NCBI RefSeq assembly: GCF_022458985.1
Contig: NC_061783.1
Coordinates: forward strand, 12,655,913-12,719,912
Length of the DNA: 64,000 nt
Direction of reading: 5' to 3'
From: Mugil cephalus
Lineage: Eukaryota > Chordata > Actinopteri > Mugiliformes > Mugilidae
Shown here: positions 43,201-55,700 of the stretch, piece after piece
Numbering within the stretch: position 1 is the stretch's first letter
How the letters are laid out: every line of letters begins with the position of its first letter
The notes under the pieces: model-generated
The model's input: only the letters and a program-made list of their open reading frames with translations
What the model was told of the DNA's origin: nothing
Databases searched by the model: none
Made by a program: the position numbers and the translations under genes

Positions 43201-46089
43201 CTCCAACAAGAGCCACTCAGCTCCAAGCAGCATTGCTTTAAGCACATACCGCTAACGCAACACCGCTAATGTTTCAGCTGCATAAACACAGAACGACGCA
43301 GACACACTAACGCACAAGCACAAGCACAATAAACGCTCACAACGGTGTAAGCCAAAAGCATAGGCTATGAAATACACTCTGCGAAGACCAGTTGAGGAAG
43401 TGTGAACCAACCATAAGTAAAGCTGAAGCTTAGCCTAGCCTAGCCTAGCTTAAAGATTTGACACAGTCTGCGCTCGCTGTTCCCGATCTCATCTCCTCAG
43501 CAAGACAGCAAATCCCAAGTTAAAAATAATTGTTTACTCGTGCCTGACTGAACTTCCGGCGTCTCATGACGTTCTCTGACCAAAAATAATCAAGCTTCCC
43601 GCAGTCCTGACCCAAATAGCGAGGCCGTTCTGATCTCGGCCATCATCCCACGGTGATTGATTTACTAAAAAAACAAGCAGTTCTTTATCAGGTCAACGTG
43701 GAACTGGTCTGGACTGTATAAATATTAACAGGAATCAGCTGACGGACGATTCAGTCATCTGATGCAGTTAAACAGATTATTGTGTGGCAAACTGTTGAGA
43801 GGGGGACGTGACCGGGCATCGGACAGAGTCTCTGCTGTGTGTGTGTGTCTTTTAATGTGAGTATGTGAAAGGAGGCCAGTGCCAGCTTCATCACATGAAG
43901 GTTGGGACAAGAAGCACACATGAACATTAGATCCAACACCAGAAAAAAAAAAGGGGGGGAAACGCAGAAAGGTAGAACCTTCTTGGTTTCTTTATGGGTA
44001 GCCTCATTTGGAAAAGACATTTAAAATCCGTTATCTTCTTCTATTCTTCAAACATACTCAGAAAGAGTTCATTTCTCTTCATCTCAGTGACATTTTCCCA
44101 GTGTTCAAATGCACCCGCTCTCCACAACCCCAACATGTGAGTGCTCAGATTTCCTCACACATCGTAACGACGCGATTATAGTGTCTCTTTTCTAATTATA
44201 GGTCATCGGTATCATCATGGCGCTGAAAAAATTAAGGCCAGGATATGGAGTGGCATTTAAATGTACAGATGACCAGATTAACTGAGATGTGTCTGGACTG
44301 AAGTTCCTCTCGGGCAGCTGCCGCTGACATTTCGGCAGCGTGTAATCACTCGTGAGAACCGTAAACCACACCAGCAAATGCACCATCCAGATTAGTGGGC
44401 CACAAGATTATGTTTTTATGACATTAGAATATAGCATAGAAAGCAGCGGCGGCCGACCGAGAAACAAGAGCTTAAGCCTGAACATGTGATGAGCCTCTTG
44501 CTGACTCGAGCGTCTGGACGCTGACAACAAGAGTCATTAAATGCTGCAAAAATAGAGACGCAGAACCTGATTTTGAGCTTTTGCACCTACACTTTCAGGA
44601 AAATGGTGTAAACATGCTTCAACCGTATCAATAGCAAAAGCAGGAAATTAACTATGAACAAGATAACAAAGCGATAAAATGTATAAAACTAGTTTTTAAA
44701 GTCATAGTCTAGGGTGAATTTTCCTTCACATCTAACAATGTCCCCGTCGATTACTCCCATCTCTCCTCTTCGCAGTGTCTCATGAATATTGCTCTAATAT
44801 GTCCAGCTGACTTATTAGTGTGCCCTGCATTTGGGTCAGCATGGGCTGCTCCCGACTTGCTCCACTTCTTTCATTTGTCCGTTACTTGTGACTCCGATTG
44901 AAAATGACCACCTATGCCGCCACGGTGGAATGCAGCCGCAGCGCAAACAGGATTACGCTGGTTTTTTCAGCACCATTTGTTATTTTTAGCGGGAAAAGAC
45001 AACACTCTCTCCGCTGGAAGTAGCTACTGTGACGATATGAGCGTGAATTAGCTGACGATGAAAGAATATTTAGTCGGCTATAGTTTGTCATTTTTTGGGC
45101 TCTGGCAGCTGCAGAGGCGGCAGAACAGAGAGATGTGCTGCGACTGTATCCCGCTATTTAACAGCTGATTAAATATGGAAGATTACAAACTTTTTACGGG
45201 TTAAAAAAAATGTGTCAACTTTTAAGCTCTGGCTTTTTTATGTCAGCAGCCGTTAAACTACTAAAGCCATGGAGCATTTACTTTCTGGTTATATTTCTTT
45301 CATTTTTCTCTCTCTCTGAAGCAAAAGCATTAAACACTGTGGGAGTAACTTACAAACAAGAGTCATGGTGGATTTATGTTCCACTCATCGCTCTCCTAGC
45401 CTTGACTGAACCATTACCGTAATGTTATCAACAGAATAACAATTTACCAAGCAGCTGGATGAAAGAAAATCGCACCGCAGGAGAAAACGGCCAAATGTCT
45501 ACATTTCCCTGAAAGGACTCTCACAGGCAGAGCAAAACGCTGATTCTTTTCTCCATAAAGATCACAGTCATATAGTTCAGCTCAGTGCAGAGATTATCAT
45601 GCTGTTTCGGAGTGGGGACTCAGCAGGGAGCAGGGCGCTGATGAGCTATGAAGTACATTTTGAAGGTCTGCGACCACGGCGGCTTGTGAGCCATTAGGCT
45701 GGAAATACTCAAAGAACACTTAAAAGTTCTCTTTTAATTATTTAGATTTTTGCAGGAAGCGTACTTCAGAGGAGACTCAAAGGAGGAAATGGAATATTTA
45801 CGGTCACAGAGAAAACAACCAAGTCTACAAATAAGAATGCAGATCGCCAGTCATCACTTGAGTTCGTACACCTGCGCGCTCAGCAGCCAGGCCTCTCCAC
45901 ACACAGCTGTTCACATCTGATCATCTGGTCCCACGGTGTTCTCCTATGAGGATTTCTGTCTTTTTATTTATTTATTTATATATGTTTTTCACAGTGTGTC
46001 AGCATTTATTTGTAGCAGAAGGCTGGCAAGGACAATGAGAGGGAGACGAGTATAAAAAAGGTCAAGAGCATAGGCAGTATAAAGACGGT

Positions 46090-46700
46090 GGAATAGCGCC
46101 ACAGAAGTGAAGCCAAAGCAAGTAGAGCTCCCCCTGGTGACTGGCTGCAGTACAGGTCATCAGCTCTAGCTCCTCCATGTTAGTGGGTGGGACTTGGGCC
46201 GAAATAAAACAAGTCAAATAAAATTTCTGCCATTTTAGTTTAGTTATTTGACGCTATTGAAAACAGAGCATGACACAACGGCGACTACCAGTTGCCGTGC
46301 CAACAACAATCCCATGCGACTGTGAGAGAACCGTGTACGATCCGACATTTTCGTGTAACTGGTGGAGGCAGTCCCTACTGCTCAGACTCTGGCTGCAGAC
46401 TCACAAGATGGCGCTGCCTGCCGTATCAGTTTGGCCAATGCAAGGAAGCGCCGACACAAGGTCCGTATTTATACAGTTAATGTTGTGATCCCTCTGCTAC
46501 ACTGGAACATGCTGAATGTTAGCTCTTTCATACTTGTCAACTGCCATTAAATGTAAATTAAAAAACAAAAATGCAGTTCCTTGATCGGCCACTTGAGGCT
46601 GAAGCCAAAAGTGAGTAAATCCCCATCAAGCTCCATGTTAAAAAGTTCAACTTTACAGCAGAAGTAAACATGTTCACGGCCTCTGTTCGTAATCTCCTCA
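46090..46700. repeat. degenerate percomorph dispersed repeat cluster
   Basis: Two blocks, GAAGTGAAGCCAAAGCAAGT with CCCCCTGGTGACTGGCTGCA and TCCTCCATGTTAGTGGGTGG (about 46100-46220), and GGCCACTTGAGGCTGAAGCC with AAGCTCCATGTTAAAAAGTT (about 46580-46660), match high-copy percomorph repeats by my recollection. The open frames within are not genes. Confidence 0.55.
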
Positions 46701-48423
46701 CAGAGTTTTAATTATTCAATTTACATCAATACTATCTGCCTAGGAGTCAACTACATGCTTCAACTCGACTCACCGCACACCACTTTGTCCGTTTTTTAAT
46801 TAGCTGGTTGGAGATGGCAACGGCTGGTACCACCCACATCGAGCTTCAAAGCTGATCTTCATGAATGCTAACGCTTGACACTGCAGGGGGGTTTGTCAGT
46901 CTTAAGAAAACTAACCATTCCCATCCAGAATATTTCTGTCGTCTCTGTGCACGTTGTGTTTAGTGTCCCTCAGTCAAATGTGTCCTCACCAAGGACTAGA
47001 CTCTTTAAATGACCTTTATAAATAGACCTTAATTGCAAGTAGGTTATGACATTTCAAGTACATAAAACCAACATCATTTACTCTGATGTGACATTTAGCT
47101 GCTCTTAAACTTTGCATTAAGGGAGCTAAAACCGACAAATGTTTAGTCCATTGATTTTCCACTGATCATCCAGTCAAATGATAATTTTCGTCTAGTCATG
47201 GCTGTCACTGTTGCAGAGGCATAAAAAAAAGCCGCATAGATGAAATTCTCAAGACATTTATACCCTGCCGTTATATCATTTTAACACCTTTAGTTCTTTT
47301 TTTTCCTGACCCACATGCTTTGAAATTAGCTTAGAAATTCTGATTACAAATAAGACTAATTCTAACCATTTGATCAGTTTATTTCACCAGCACTATGAGC
47401 TGCAGTGACATTTATTTCTGGCTTACGATGCCACCAAAAAACATTCGTCACACCGAGCGCCTGTGACCTTTAAGGGCACATTCTGGATGAGCAGCACAGT
47501 TCAAAGACTGAACAGTCATTCTCGGGACGACTCCCCTCAGGACGAAGGAGCGGTGTCGTTACAACCCCCACCCCCCTCCACCACCTCCTCCTCCTCCATC
47601 AATCTGTCATCACACAGCTGTGTGTCACAGCCACCCCGAGGCAGCCGGGTACCAGGAACACCCACTTCAAAATGATTCAGAAAAACTCAACTTTATGACA
47701 GAAGAAGCCAGTCACACAGGTGCGAGCCGTCTCCTCGTCTCAAAAGGCTGCAAAGATGTCTGGGACAAAAAAACGTTGATCACGGTGCTGCTGCAGTCGT
47801 GTGCTGCGAAAGATGAAGAGTGAAAAACTAAATCTGCACAGGTAAGAAGACATCGGATGACACAAAAACATGGAGAGACGAGACAAGTGCGGCGGTATTT
47901 GTAGCTCAGAGAACCATCACGGCAGCCCAGAAACGTTGACAACACATGTGCAACTCATTGCCAGTGACTATGAAGAAAACTGTCAGGTACTGCCGGCACT
48001 GGATGTGTCACCAAGCTGTGCATTGTTGTCATGCTGCCAAAACAAATAAAAAGACGTATAACGATGATGACACACGCAGACATGAACCGATAATCTGTCT
48101 TCCAGCTGCTGGACTCTGCAGAGGGAGCAAATACCAAAACAGACAGATTATCAGCTTAGGACCCTAAAACGCTTATGGCACTGGCGCTACAACTCCCAGC
48201 TGCTCCGGCCAGAGGTGTGTGCGTGTGTGCCAGCGCGTCAGATATCATGTGTCACACAAGACATCCAGTGTAAAGCATGTACCATGTGGCGCATGTGTGT
48301 CCCCTCACGGCACGGCGACACAGTGGGAGGAGAAGATTAATGGGGACCACCACCACAACCACCACTACCGCACACAAATACATACACAGCAAGAATGCTG
48401 AGCTGATCTGCTCAAAGGCAAAG

Positions 48424-48535
48424 GGAGGAGGGGGGAGGAGGGGTGAGGAAGGCTTCAAACTTCCTTCCATAAATTCTTTGTCTGTATCTATGGAGGAGAG
48501 GGGAGGTGGGGGGCGGGGGGGGGGGGGGGGGGGGG
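48424..48535 (+). repeat. G-rich tract with a 21-G homopolymer
   Basis: Successive G runs (AGGGAGGAGGGGGGAGGAGG, GGGGAGGTGGGGGG) culminate in 21 consecutive G at 48515-48535. The plus strand could form G-quadruplexes. Homopolymers this long are also error-prone in assembly. Confidence 0.9.
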
Positions 48536-48892
48536 CAAACAGATGGGAAGGGAGAGGAGATATAACCATAGGAAGACAGAGGAAAAATTAAATAATAAAG
48601 ACGGAAAACCCATGGGGTAGACCAGCAAATGTACACCCCGATGAATACCACACACACGCACACACAAAAATAGTGGGGAACTCATTAGTCCATTAGCAGC
48701 ACATAATTGTTCCGGTTATCACTTTTCATACATCACTGCTTCCACTCAGTGCGGTCAGGAGACAAAAACACTCAAAGACGTCTACACACTTACACTCGCA
48801 CAGGCTTGTGTTTGTGTGTACGGTGTGACTTCCATGTGATTATACAGGAACCATGAAGGCGTAGCCACTGTATACTACATCCTGTCTTTCTT

Positions 48893-48922
48893 TAGGTAGG
48901 GGGTCCCTACTTAATCTTGATG
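48893..48922. mobile_element. hAT-like element remnant, copy E (reverse orientation)
   Basis: The reverse complement reads ATTAAGTAGGGACCCCCTAC, matching the left part of the copy at 35249-35751. Only about 30 bases survive. Confidence 0.5.
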
Positions 48923-51900
48923 AAATAATGTCTAATTATTGGAGAATGGCAATACTTTCAAAGCAGGCAACTACATTTTGCAGTTTCTTTCAACTTCTGC
49001 CCTCACACAGACACAGTACGGAGCAATTATCCAATATCAAGCAGATCATTTATCTTCTGAGCCAACATCAGAAGAACACAAGCCAGCCACTTCTGAGTTA
49101 GCTAAAGTTGTACCTAGCAGTCAATACTAAGTACCATCAAGGCTGATGTCTTGGAGTGTATATTAATGATGGATGATTGCACCAGACGCAACGTTATGGA
49201 GATCACAGTTCACCCTGATGAGGACACCGCAGACACTCTGTGTGTACCGCAGACACTCCATCACCTACAGTCGCCGTGGGAGGAGGTTTCCCCCGAGGAT
49301 AAGATCTCCCACCTCCAGCCGTCGCAGTCAGCCGTCTCCACTGTCTCAGTCTCCACATACCACTTAATCCCGGTTTGACCACCTACAACCCACTTTCTTC
49401 ACGCCGGAAATTCCCGACAGGCGTGAAACACCTCCCGCCCTCCCCGCAGTGATTGTAGGGTTGGGCATGTCAGGACCGGCCAATAAAGCCAGACTATCAC
49501 CGTGAAACCAGATAACCTCTGACTCGGAGCTGGCTGGGAGGCTGCGTTATCTGACGTCAGCGTTATATGTCAATGTGATGAATCGCAGAGACAATGACCA
49601 AAAAAAAAATTTTAAATGTGTGACAAGTCGAGAAACAACTCAAAAATAAAACCTATTCTCATGCACCGTGTCAGACACATCAAAACCACCGTCTTCTACA
49701 TCAATGAACAGAACGACCCAATTTCCCCACAGGGAGCTGGAAGTTTCATCGAAAACAAAAGCAAACTCTTCCAACTTCTGAGCAGTTATCAAAGCAGCTG
49801 TCTGGATTCAGACTGAGGGTTGACTTAAATTTGGAGCTTGGGATCACGGTGCACGTAGCCGGGGGTTCGTCTTTTTTAATCATTTAAGTCGTCTTTAACG
49901 ATAAACTCAGTGTTCAGAGAAGTGAACGCCTTCAGCTGAAACCATTCCTCTCTGCCCACCCCAGCGGAGCACATTCACTTAGCGCACTCCTCAAGAAATA
50001 ACCATCAGCTGTGAAAACTTTGAAAAGGCACTCCTCCTGTAAGAATGCAAGGTCTCCGTCCCCCCGGAAAAAAAACAGAAAAAAAAACACGCGAGCGCAC
50101 GCATATGCTCACAGACGGGAAGACATATGTACATGTGGTGAATACACACACCCACAGTCGCACAGAGGGAAGCAAAATCTCAGAGAAGCACAAGTGGGTG
50201 TTCTTGGAAAGGAAAAGGTCAAGTGCTTTGTCTGCAAGACGTCAGTGGACTTTAAAGTACCGAGCTACTTTATCATGGCTGCTCGCACAATTCACTCAAA
50301 CCTTATATACCCATTTTTTTTTCTCATTCTAGCATTTGCACATCTTTCATCATCTGTATCTGTATCTGAATGACGCTGTCAGTTAGGAAAATATTATTTT
50401 GAACAAATCTAACGTTGCTCAAGCTTCTAAAAAGGGAGGATTTGCTGGTTTTCCTTCATTTTCCGTGAGAGTAAACACATAAAATGTCTGACATCAGACA
50501 AATGATAAATAAGAAGACTAATTGGCACATAATTAGAATAACAGTTTGCTTGGTTCTTCATTTCGTGAACACTGAGGTGATTAAGCTTTCCTTGGTATCC
50601 CACCCTGCTCCCACCAACACTGCGTTGTTGTGCTTTAGCAGTTCAGGGGAAAACCCAACAAAACGACAGCGCGTCTGAATTTCCTCCAAACCACACGGTC
50701 ATAATTCCTTTAATGAGGCTTTGGAGAGAAAGAGAAGGAAATGAGTGGATGTGTGTGTGTGCGTGAGTGAGTTCGTCCCCGCATGTGTGAGACAGAGAAA
50801 GCAAAAAGACTGGGACAGGGAGTGAAAAGAAAGAGGGCAGGGACCGAGGGAGCAGATGCAGGGGAATAAAAAGCCGGCTGTGGTAAAGTATAGAGAAGGT
50901 GAGGGAGAGAGTCTGGGAACAGACGCTGGTCTTGCATCCCTGCAGCCGGTCTCGGCTTGGCACAAACACACTACCCCTCGTCTCCAGACCCCTTCAAACA
51001 GCTTAGCCGTGGCCCAAGCAGCCTGGCAGCGAGGCAAAGCGCTTCCACTTAACCATATCAAAGTCAGCCCGGCGCTGCTGCACTGAGAGAGCGTTTAACC
51101 CTAGAAAAAAAAGAAAAAACAACGCCTTTTTCCTCGGAAACACCATGAGCAGCCGGGGGGCGTTTGCTGCAAGCTGCATGCTTATTTAGGCAAAATATTT
51201 TGCTGTTGTTTTGTTTTGTTCTTGTTTTTTTATGCTCACAGGAGCTGGCTGATCACTTGAAGACTACCTTCAGCTGGCAGGCATTTAAAAGGAGGAGAAT
51301 TTGAAATATCAGGGAAATCACAATTATCTCTTGGCTGATACTGCAAGAAAATAAACTATGGGCCATCTGGCGGCTAGCAAACTGCTATCCGCTGGAAATA
51401 TCTCTTGACAAGTCAAGGCTGCTCACTTCACAGACAGTTTATCTCCAGCTGAGCTGCTGCTGCTGAGTTTATCTGCTCTGGTTCAGCCGGCAGATCCACT
51501 GTGGGTGGTATCAGTGTACAATAGATGACCTTCGACCCTCCTCCTCAATAAACCTGGACGGGCGTTTGGTTTGTTTTGTTTTTTTCAAAATCACTGGCAT
51601 GACACGCGCATTTCACCTGCACGCCAGGAGTGTGCATCCTGCATGTCTCGTCAGGAGAGAGCTGCACAAACCCACGTTCACAGATGCACACGGATAAGCA
51701 GCGACAGCAGCTTAACAACAACAATGTCACAATTTAAACTGAATCCACGTGCGACCAAGACGGGTAGACATTACTAGCAGCACATCATCTGTCAAAAGGA
51801 CTGATGCTTCACGTGATGTATTCACATATTCGTGGAGCCCGGGGGGGGGGTCAAACGCTCAATTTCTCCGCCATTGTCAATAGGCACAAATGATTAAAAT

Positions 51901-52064
51901 ATATAAAGCAATGTTTAACTGAATTTAATGTTCTGGAGTGGGAGATTTAAGTCAGGAAAACTGTAATTTAAACCACATTTAATGCTGGCTGATGTGCATC
52001 TTAGTAAAAATCAGATCACGCATCGTCTTGATCCACTAACCCACTGCCCCGGAGAACAAGCGCG

Positions 52065-52079
52065 CCCCCCCCCCCCCCC
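52065..52079. repeat. 15-C homopolymer beside ripor2 exon 1
   Basis: C run on the plus strand (G run in the ripor2 sense strand), about 120 bases inside intron 1. A G-run of 10 also lies at 51841-51850. Confidence 0.9.
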
Positions 52080-52199
52080 ACAGCCGGGAGAAAGGAGTTT
52101 TCCTGAATGAGCGCACCACAGCCTTTTACACCACGCAAGCATATTCTCATCCCCGTTCAAACCTAAAATGAAGTTGCACCAGCCGACGCTTCAACTCAC

Positions 52200-52480
52200 C
52201 TCTGCAAAACTTCACAAGTGCGGCTCCTCAGCGGCGTCTCTGCCCGTGTACCTGCGCCTCTCCAGCCATGCGTAAAATCAAACGCCAAAAGTGCTTTTTT
52301 TTTCGCTTTCAGCTCAAAGATTTCTGACGCTGCTCGGGGTGCGACCCGAAGGAAATAAAAAAAATCTCAATCCGAGACGGATGAACCAGCCGCCCTGACG
52401 AGCAAGAGATGATCGCCGTTTGTTCGCCGATAGGCGCTCGATGCGGCTCAGTCCAGAGAAAACACTGATCCCACTCTCGC
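52200..52480 (-). other. ripor2: inferred ripor2 5' UTR exon 1 with in-frame mini-uORF
   Basis: A strong donor GCAGAG|GTGAGT on the minus strand ends at 52200, inside a GC- and CpG-rich region. Joined to the acceptor at 33023, the reading frame of the ripor2 ATG runs back to a TGA at 52230-52228. That same TGA ends a 13-codon upstream ORF starting at ATG 52269-52267 (MAGEAQVHGQRRR). The main start therefore has an in-frame stop above it. The exon's 5' end and its splicing to ripor2 are inferences; no transcript data are available. Confidence 0.5.
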
Positions 52481-52700
52481 ATTCCAGTTTGTGTTTGCGG
52501 CGCTCCTCCTGAACAACGGCGACCAATCAGAGGCGGGGGATGTCACGGGGAGGGCGGGGTCCGCCTGTTTTGTACCCCTGCCGTGGACGCAAAAAGAAGA
52601 ATGACCCCCCGACTCCATCGCGTGGTGCCATTTGTGGTGGTGGGGGTGCGCGTACATGCGTACTTGCGCCCTAAGAGCATTAACCAGGCACTCTCTCCCC
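52481..52700 (-). promoter_or_regulatory. ripor2: inferred ripor2 CpG-rich promoter
   Basis: A CCAAT box (ACCAATCAG on the plus strand; CCAAT 52523-52527) and a GGGCGGGG Sp1-type site (52552-52559) lie just upstream, in minus sense, of the inferred first exon. CpG density is higher than anywhere else in the 33-64 kb half. There is no TATA box. This suggests a broad, CpG-island-like promoter; no expression evidence. Confidence 0.45.
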
Positions 52701-55700
52701 AATAAATCACGGCAAATAATCCCGTCACGTAACCTTTAGCAGCTTTGATTTAAACTCTAATATTGCTGGAGGTATATTAATGAATGTACACGTGCTTCTT
52801 TTATAGAGAAACACTGTAAAGTGAGAGTAAGACTAATATTTTGGTCAGCACGGGCCAATAATCATAATGTCTTCAGTATTAACACCACAACCTCCCAACA
52901 TGTCACTAGAAACACAAAAGTTCAGTTTATGTAGGATATTTGTTTCTTAATTTAATGATTTGCTGGGAAGTGTGGGGCTGAACCAAGGTGCACACTTTGC
53001 AGACCTGTTTCAGCAAAAGGTGCAGACATGTGTCTTTTTTTGTGAAACATCCGCTAAAACCGGGACTATTATTGCACTATAAGCATAATAGCTGATCTGA
53101 GTGCGTGTGGCGGTGCCTGTGTGTCTGCTGTGTTCAGCATGCATAATGGGAACTTAAGGGAAACCAGGTACACACACAGTGCATGGAGCGTGGGAGGAGA
53201 CAGGTTGTCAGTGGGGGTCTAACTTATTTTTATATATTTATTTATTTAATATATTTGCTATTGGGCCACCGTGTATTTGAAGTATTCCTCGATTTTTCTT
53301 CCAACACGTTTTCTCATGTCCTTATTTTCAGTCATGTACATTTACAGGTACGTTAACACAGTGAAAGACCTTTTCGGATCATGATAAACATGAAACACTA
53401 TTGGGAATTAAATATTATAAACTGCACTTCACAAAGCCTCCACATTTGGAGGGAATAGGGTCCCTTAGACCTAACTTTATACTCATTATATTTCACCAAA
53501 GCCTCAGAGAGGTCTTATTTGTCCTCATAAATATTATGCTGACAGGTTGTGAAAATAATTATCTGTGATTATGCAGTTTAACAACAAAGGATTTTTACAA
53601 ATTACCTCACCAATCCGTTCGCCTCAGGTGGGTTTAACCGCGAGTGCTCTTCCCTGTGACTAATTGAATTTCATGGAAGGGAACCACAAAAAAAAAAGAA
53701 AAGACAAACACCTCCATCTTTAGATGCTGCAAACAGCATGAAACACAGGTGCCGCTATCCGAGGCCGACGGAAAATACATTTCTGCGGCGCGACTTATGA
53801 AGAGTGACTCGCCTTGAAGTGCTCCTGCCAGCATAATTGCCCTCCATAAGTGGATACGTTGTTCCGCCGAGTCCATACAAATCCAATTCATCTCGCCTTT
53901 CCCAGAAGCAAAGGGAGCAGAAAATGGCTTGTCCGTTCTAATCCATCAGCTTGGTATTAGTAGAAGAGCAGGTTTTATAATGACTCATGGATATGATTGA
54001 TCTTAAACGGAGGGTTCAGTGGGGGTTTCATGCAGTCACTAATCGGGCTAGAAAATTAAGTGATGGCTTAAATTTTCTGCCAAATTATGCTTGGTGCTAT
54101 CATATACATTGTCAGCACATGATACTGTTACCTCCCAGGCAAAAGGGTTAGGGTTAGGCAGCAAAGGTGTAGTTATGGAGCTGTTGCTAAGAAATAAGAA
54201 AATAAAAACATAAGATGTCATGAATTAATCCAGCTCTAAATTTAGCTGTTTTCAGATTTAGGTGACTGGAGGATAGAAAGAGTAAATAAGTACAAGTGAT
54301 TGTTGGATTGTTGAACAGCTGAATTTGACCTTCTTTCATTTCATTTAAGATTGACTTAGATCAGGGATTTTAAATTTCTTACAAGCTGAGACTGACTTTT
54401 TTTGCCATTTATTGGTCAATTTGAAATGTTACAAGCCCCACCCACAAAGTTCATCTACTTTTGAAAGGTACTACCCCACCAACGGTAAAAATCTTCACCT
54501 CAGAACTTAATCTACATACCCTGGTCCCAGAGGCGATATACAGGTTCCCAGTCCCCGGTGAAAGTTCCCACAATCTTTATAGGTGCCACAGAAATCCCTA
54601 TAAATCATAGTCTGATGAGCTATTTACATGAGAATAGTTACAGCACTTTAGCTTGGTGGGCAAACAATGAATGACTACGAATCTGCAAAAGCAGCTGCTC
54701 AGAATGATTCCAATCAGCAAAGCGATTCAAGATTTCCACCTCTACTGTATATGACGGGGCATGTGTTTTGAGCAGTATTACATCTCGACTCACTGTGACG
54801 GCCCTTTATTTCCTCGCCTACCTGGCAGTCTGGAACAGTCATAACATCTTCTGTGCACCAAGGACAACATGTTTTAGACTTCAAAGGACATTATTTTGAG
54901 CTTACAGCTACACTTAACTGTGGACACTCCAGCTGCGAAAAGGAAGGAAGCAGCTGAGTGAGAGTAAGGGAAAGGGACAAAAGACGGCCCTGCGTTTCAC
55001 CATGAAATCCTGAATGCAGACACATCCCCAGACCTCTGCGGGTCTTCTTTAAGCCCCTCAACTAACGCGAACACATAGTTGCGTGCACACCCACGCGCAC
55101 CCCTCTTTCTCTCTCTCGCTTCCGCCAAGGCACTCAGCTGTTGGACAGCTCAGCCTGTAATTATGGCTGTCATCAGTAGCCCCTGACCAGCGGCTATATT
55201 TACTGAGGAACCAACACACGCACACACACCACAAAGAAGAACACCATACCCACCAACCATAGAAACACACACAGTACATGTAGCTACTGTATATAACCAG
55301 CTATTTGTAGCAGCTGCCAATCAGAGCCGAGTATTTAGCATCGCAGCGTTGTGTAATCTTGTCAAGAATTTTCTCAGGAAACATTTATACTTTAATTTAA
55401 TCCCATTACTCAAAACCTGCAACATATTTTTATCCTTGCGTCTCTGACTTGATCCAGCTCTCACTTTACAACAGCCCCTCATTCATACGTATCATACGTA
55501 TCATGGTATCGGGTCTGGAGACGGCAGGTCCTTGCGTCTACCACCTTAAATAAAAACCACACAGATGTCTGTGTCCAAAGAACTACATGAGTCTTTGGGT
55601 ATAAAGTATACACAGGCTCGCACACACATGAAACCACACACCCATTCGTGGAAGTTACAGAGAGCACGAATGGAACAACCCTCTCTCACCTCCCAGCAGG

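Noticed and set aside
54145..54165. Telomere-like AGGGTTAGGGTTAGG
   Set aside because: Only about two repeat units, expected by chance, so not an interstitial telomeric array.
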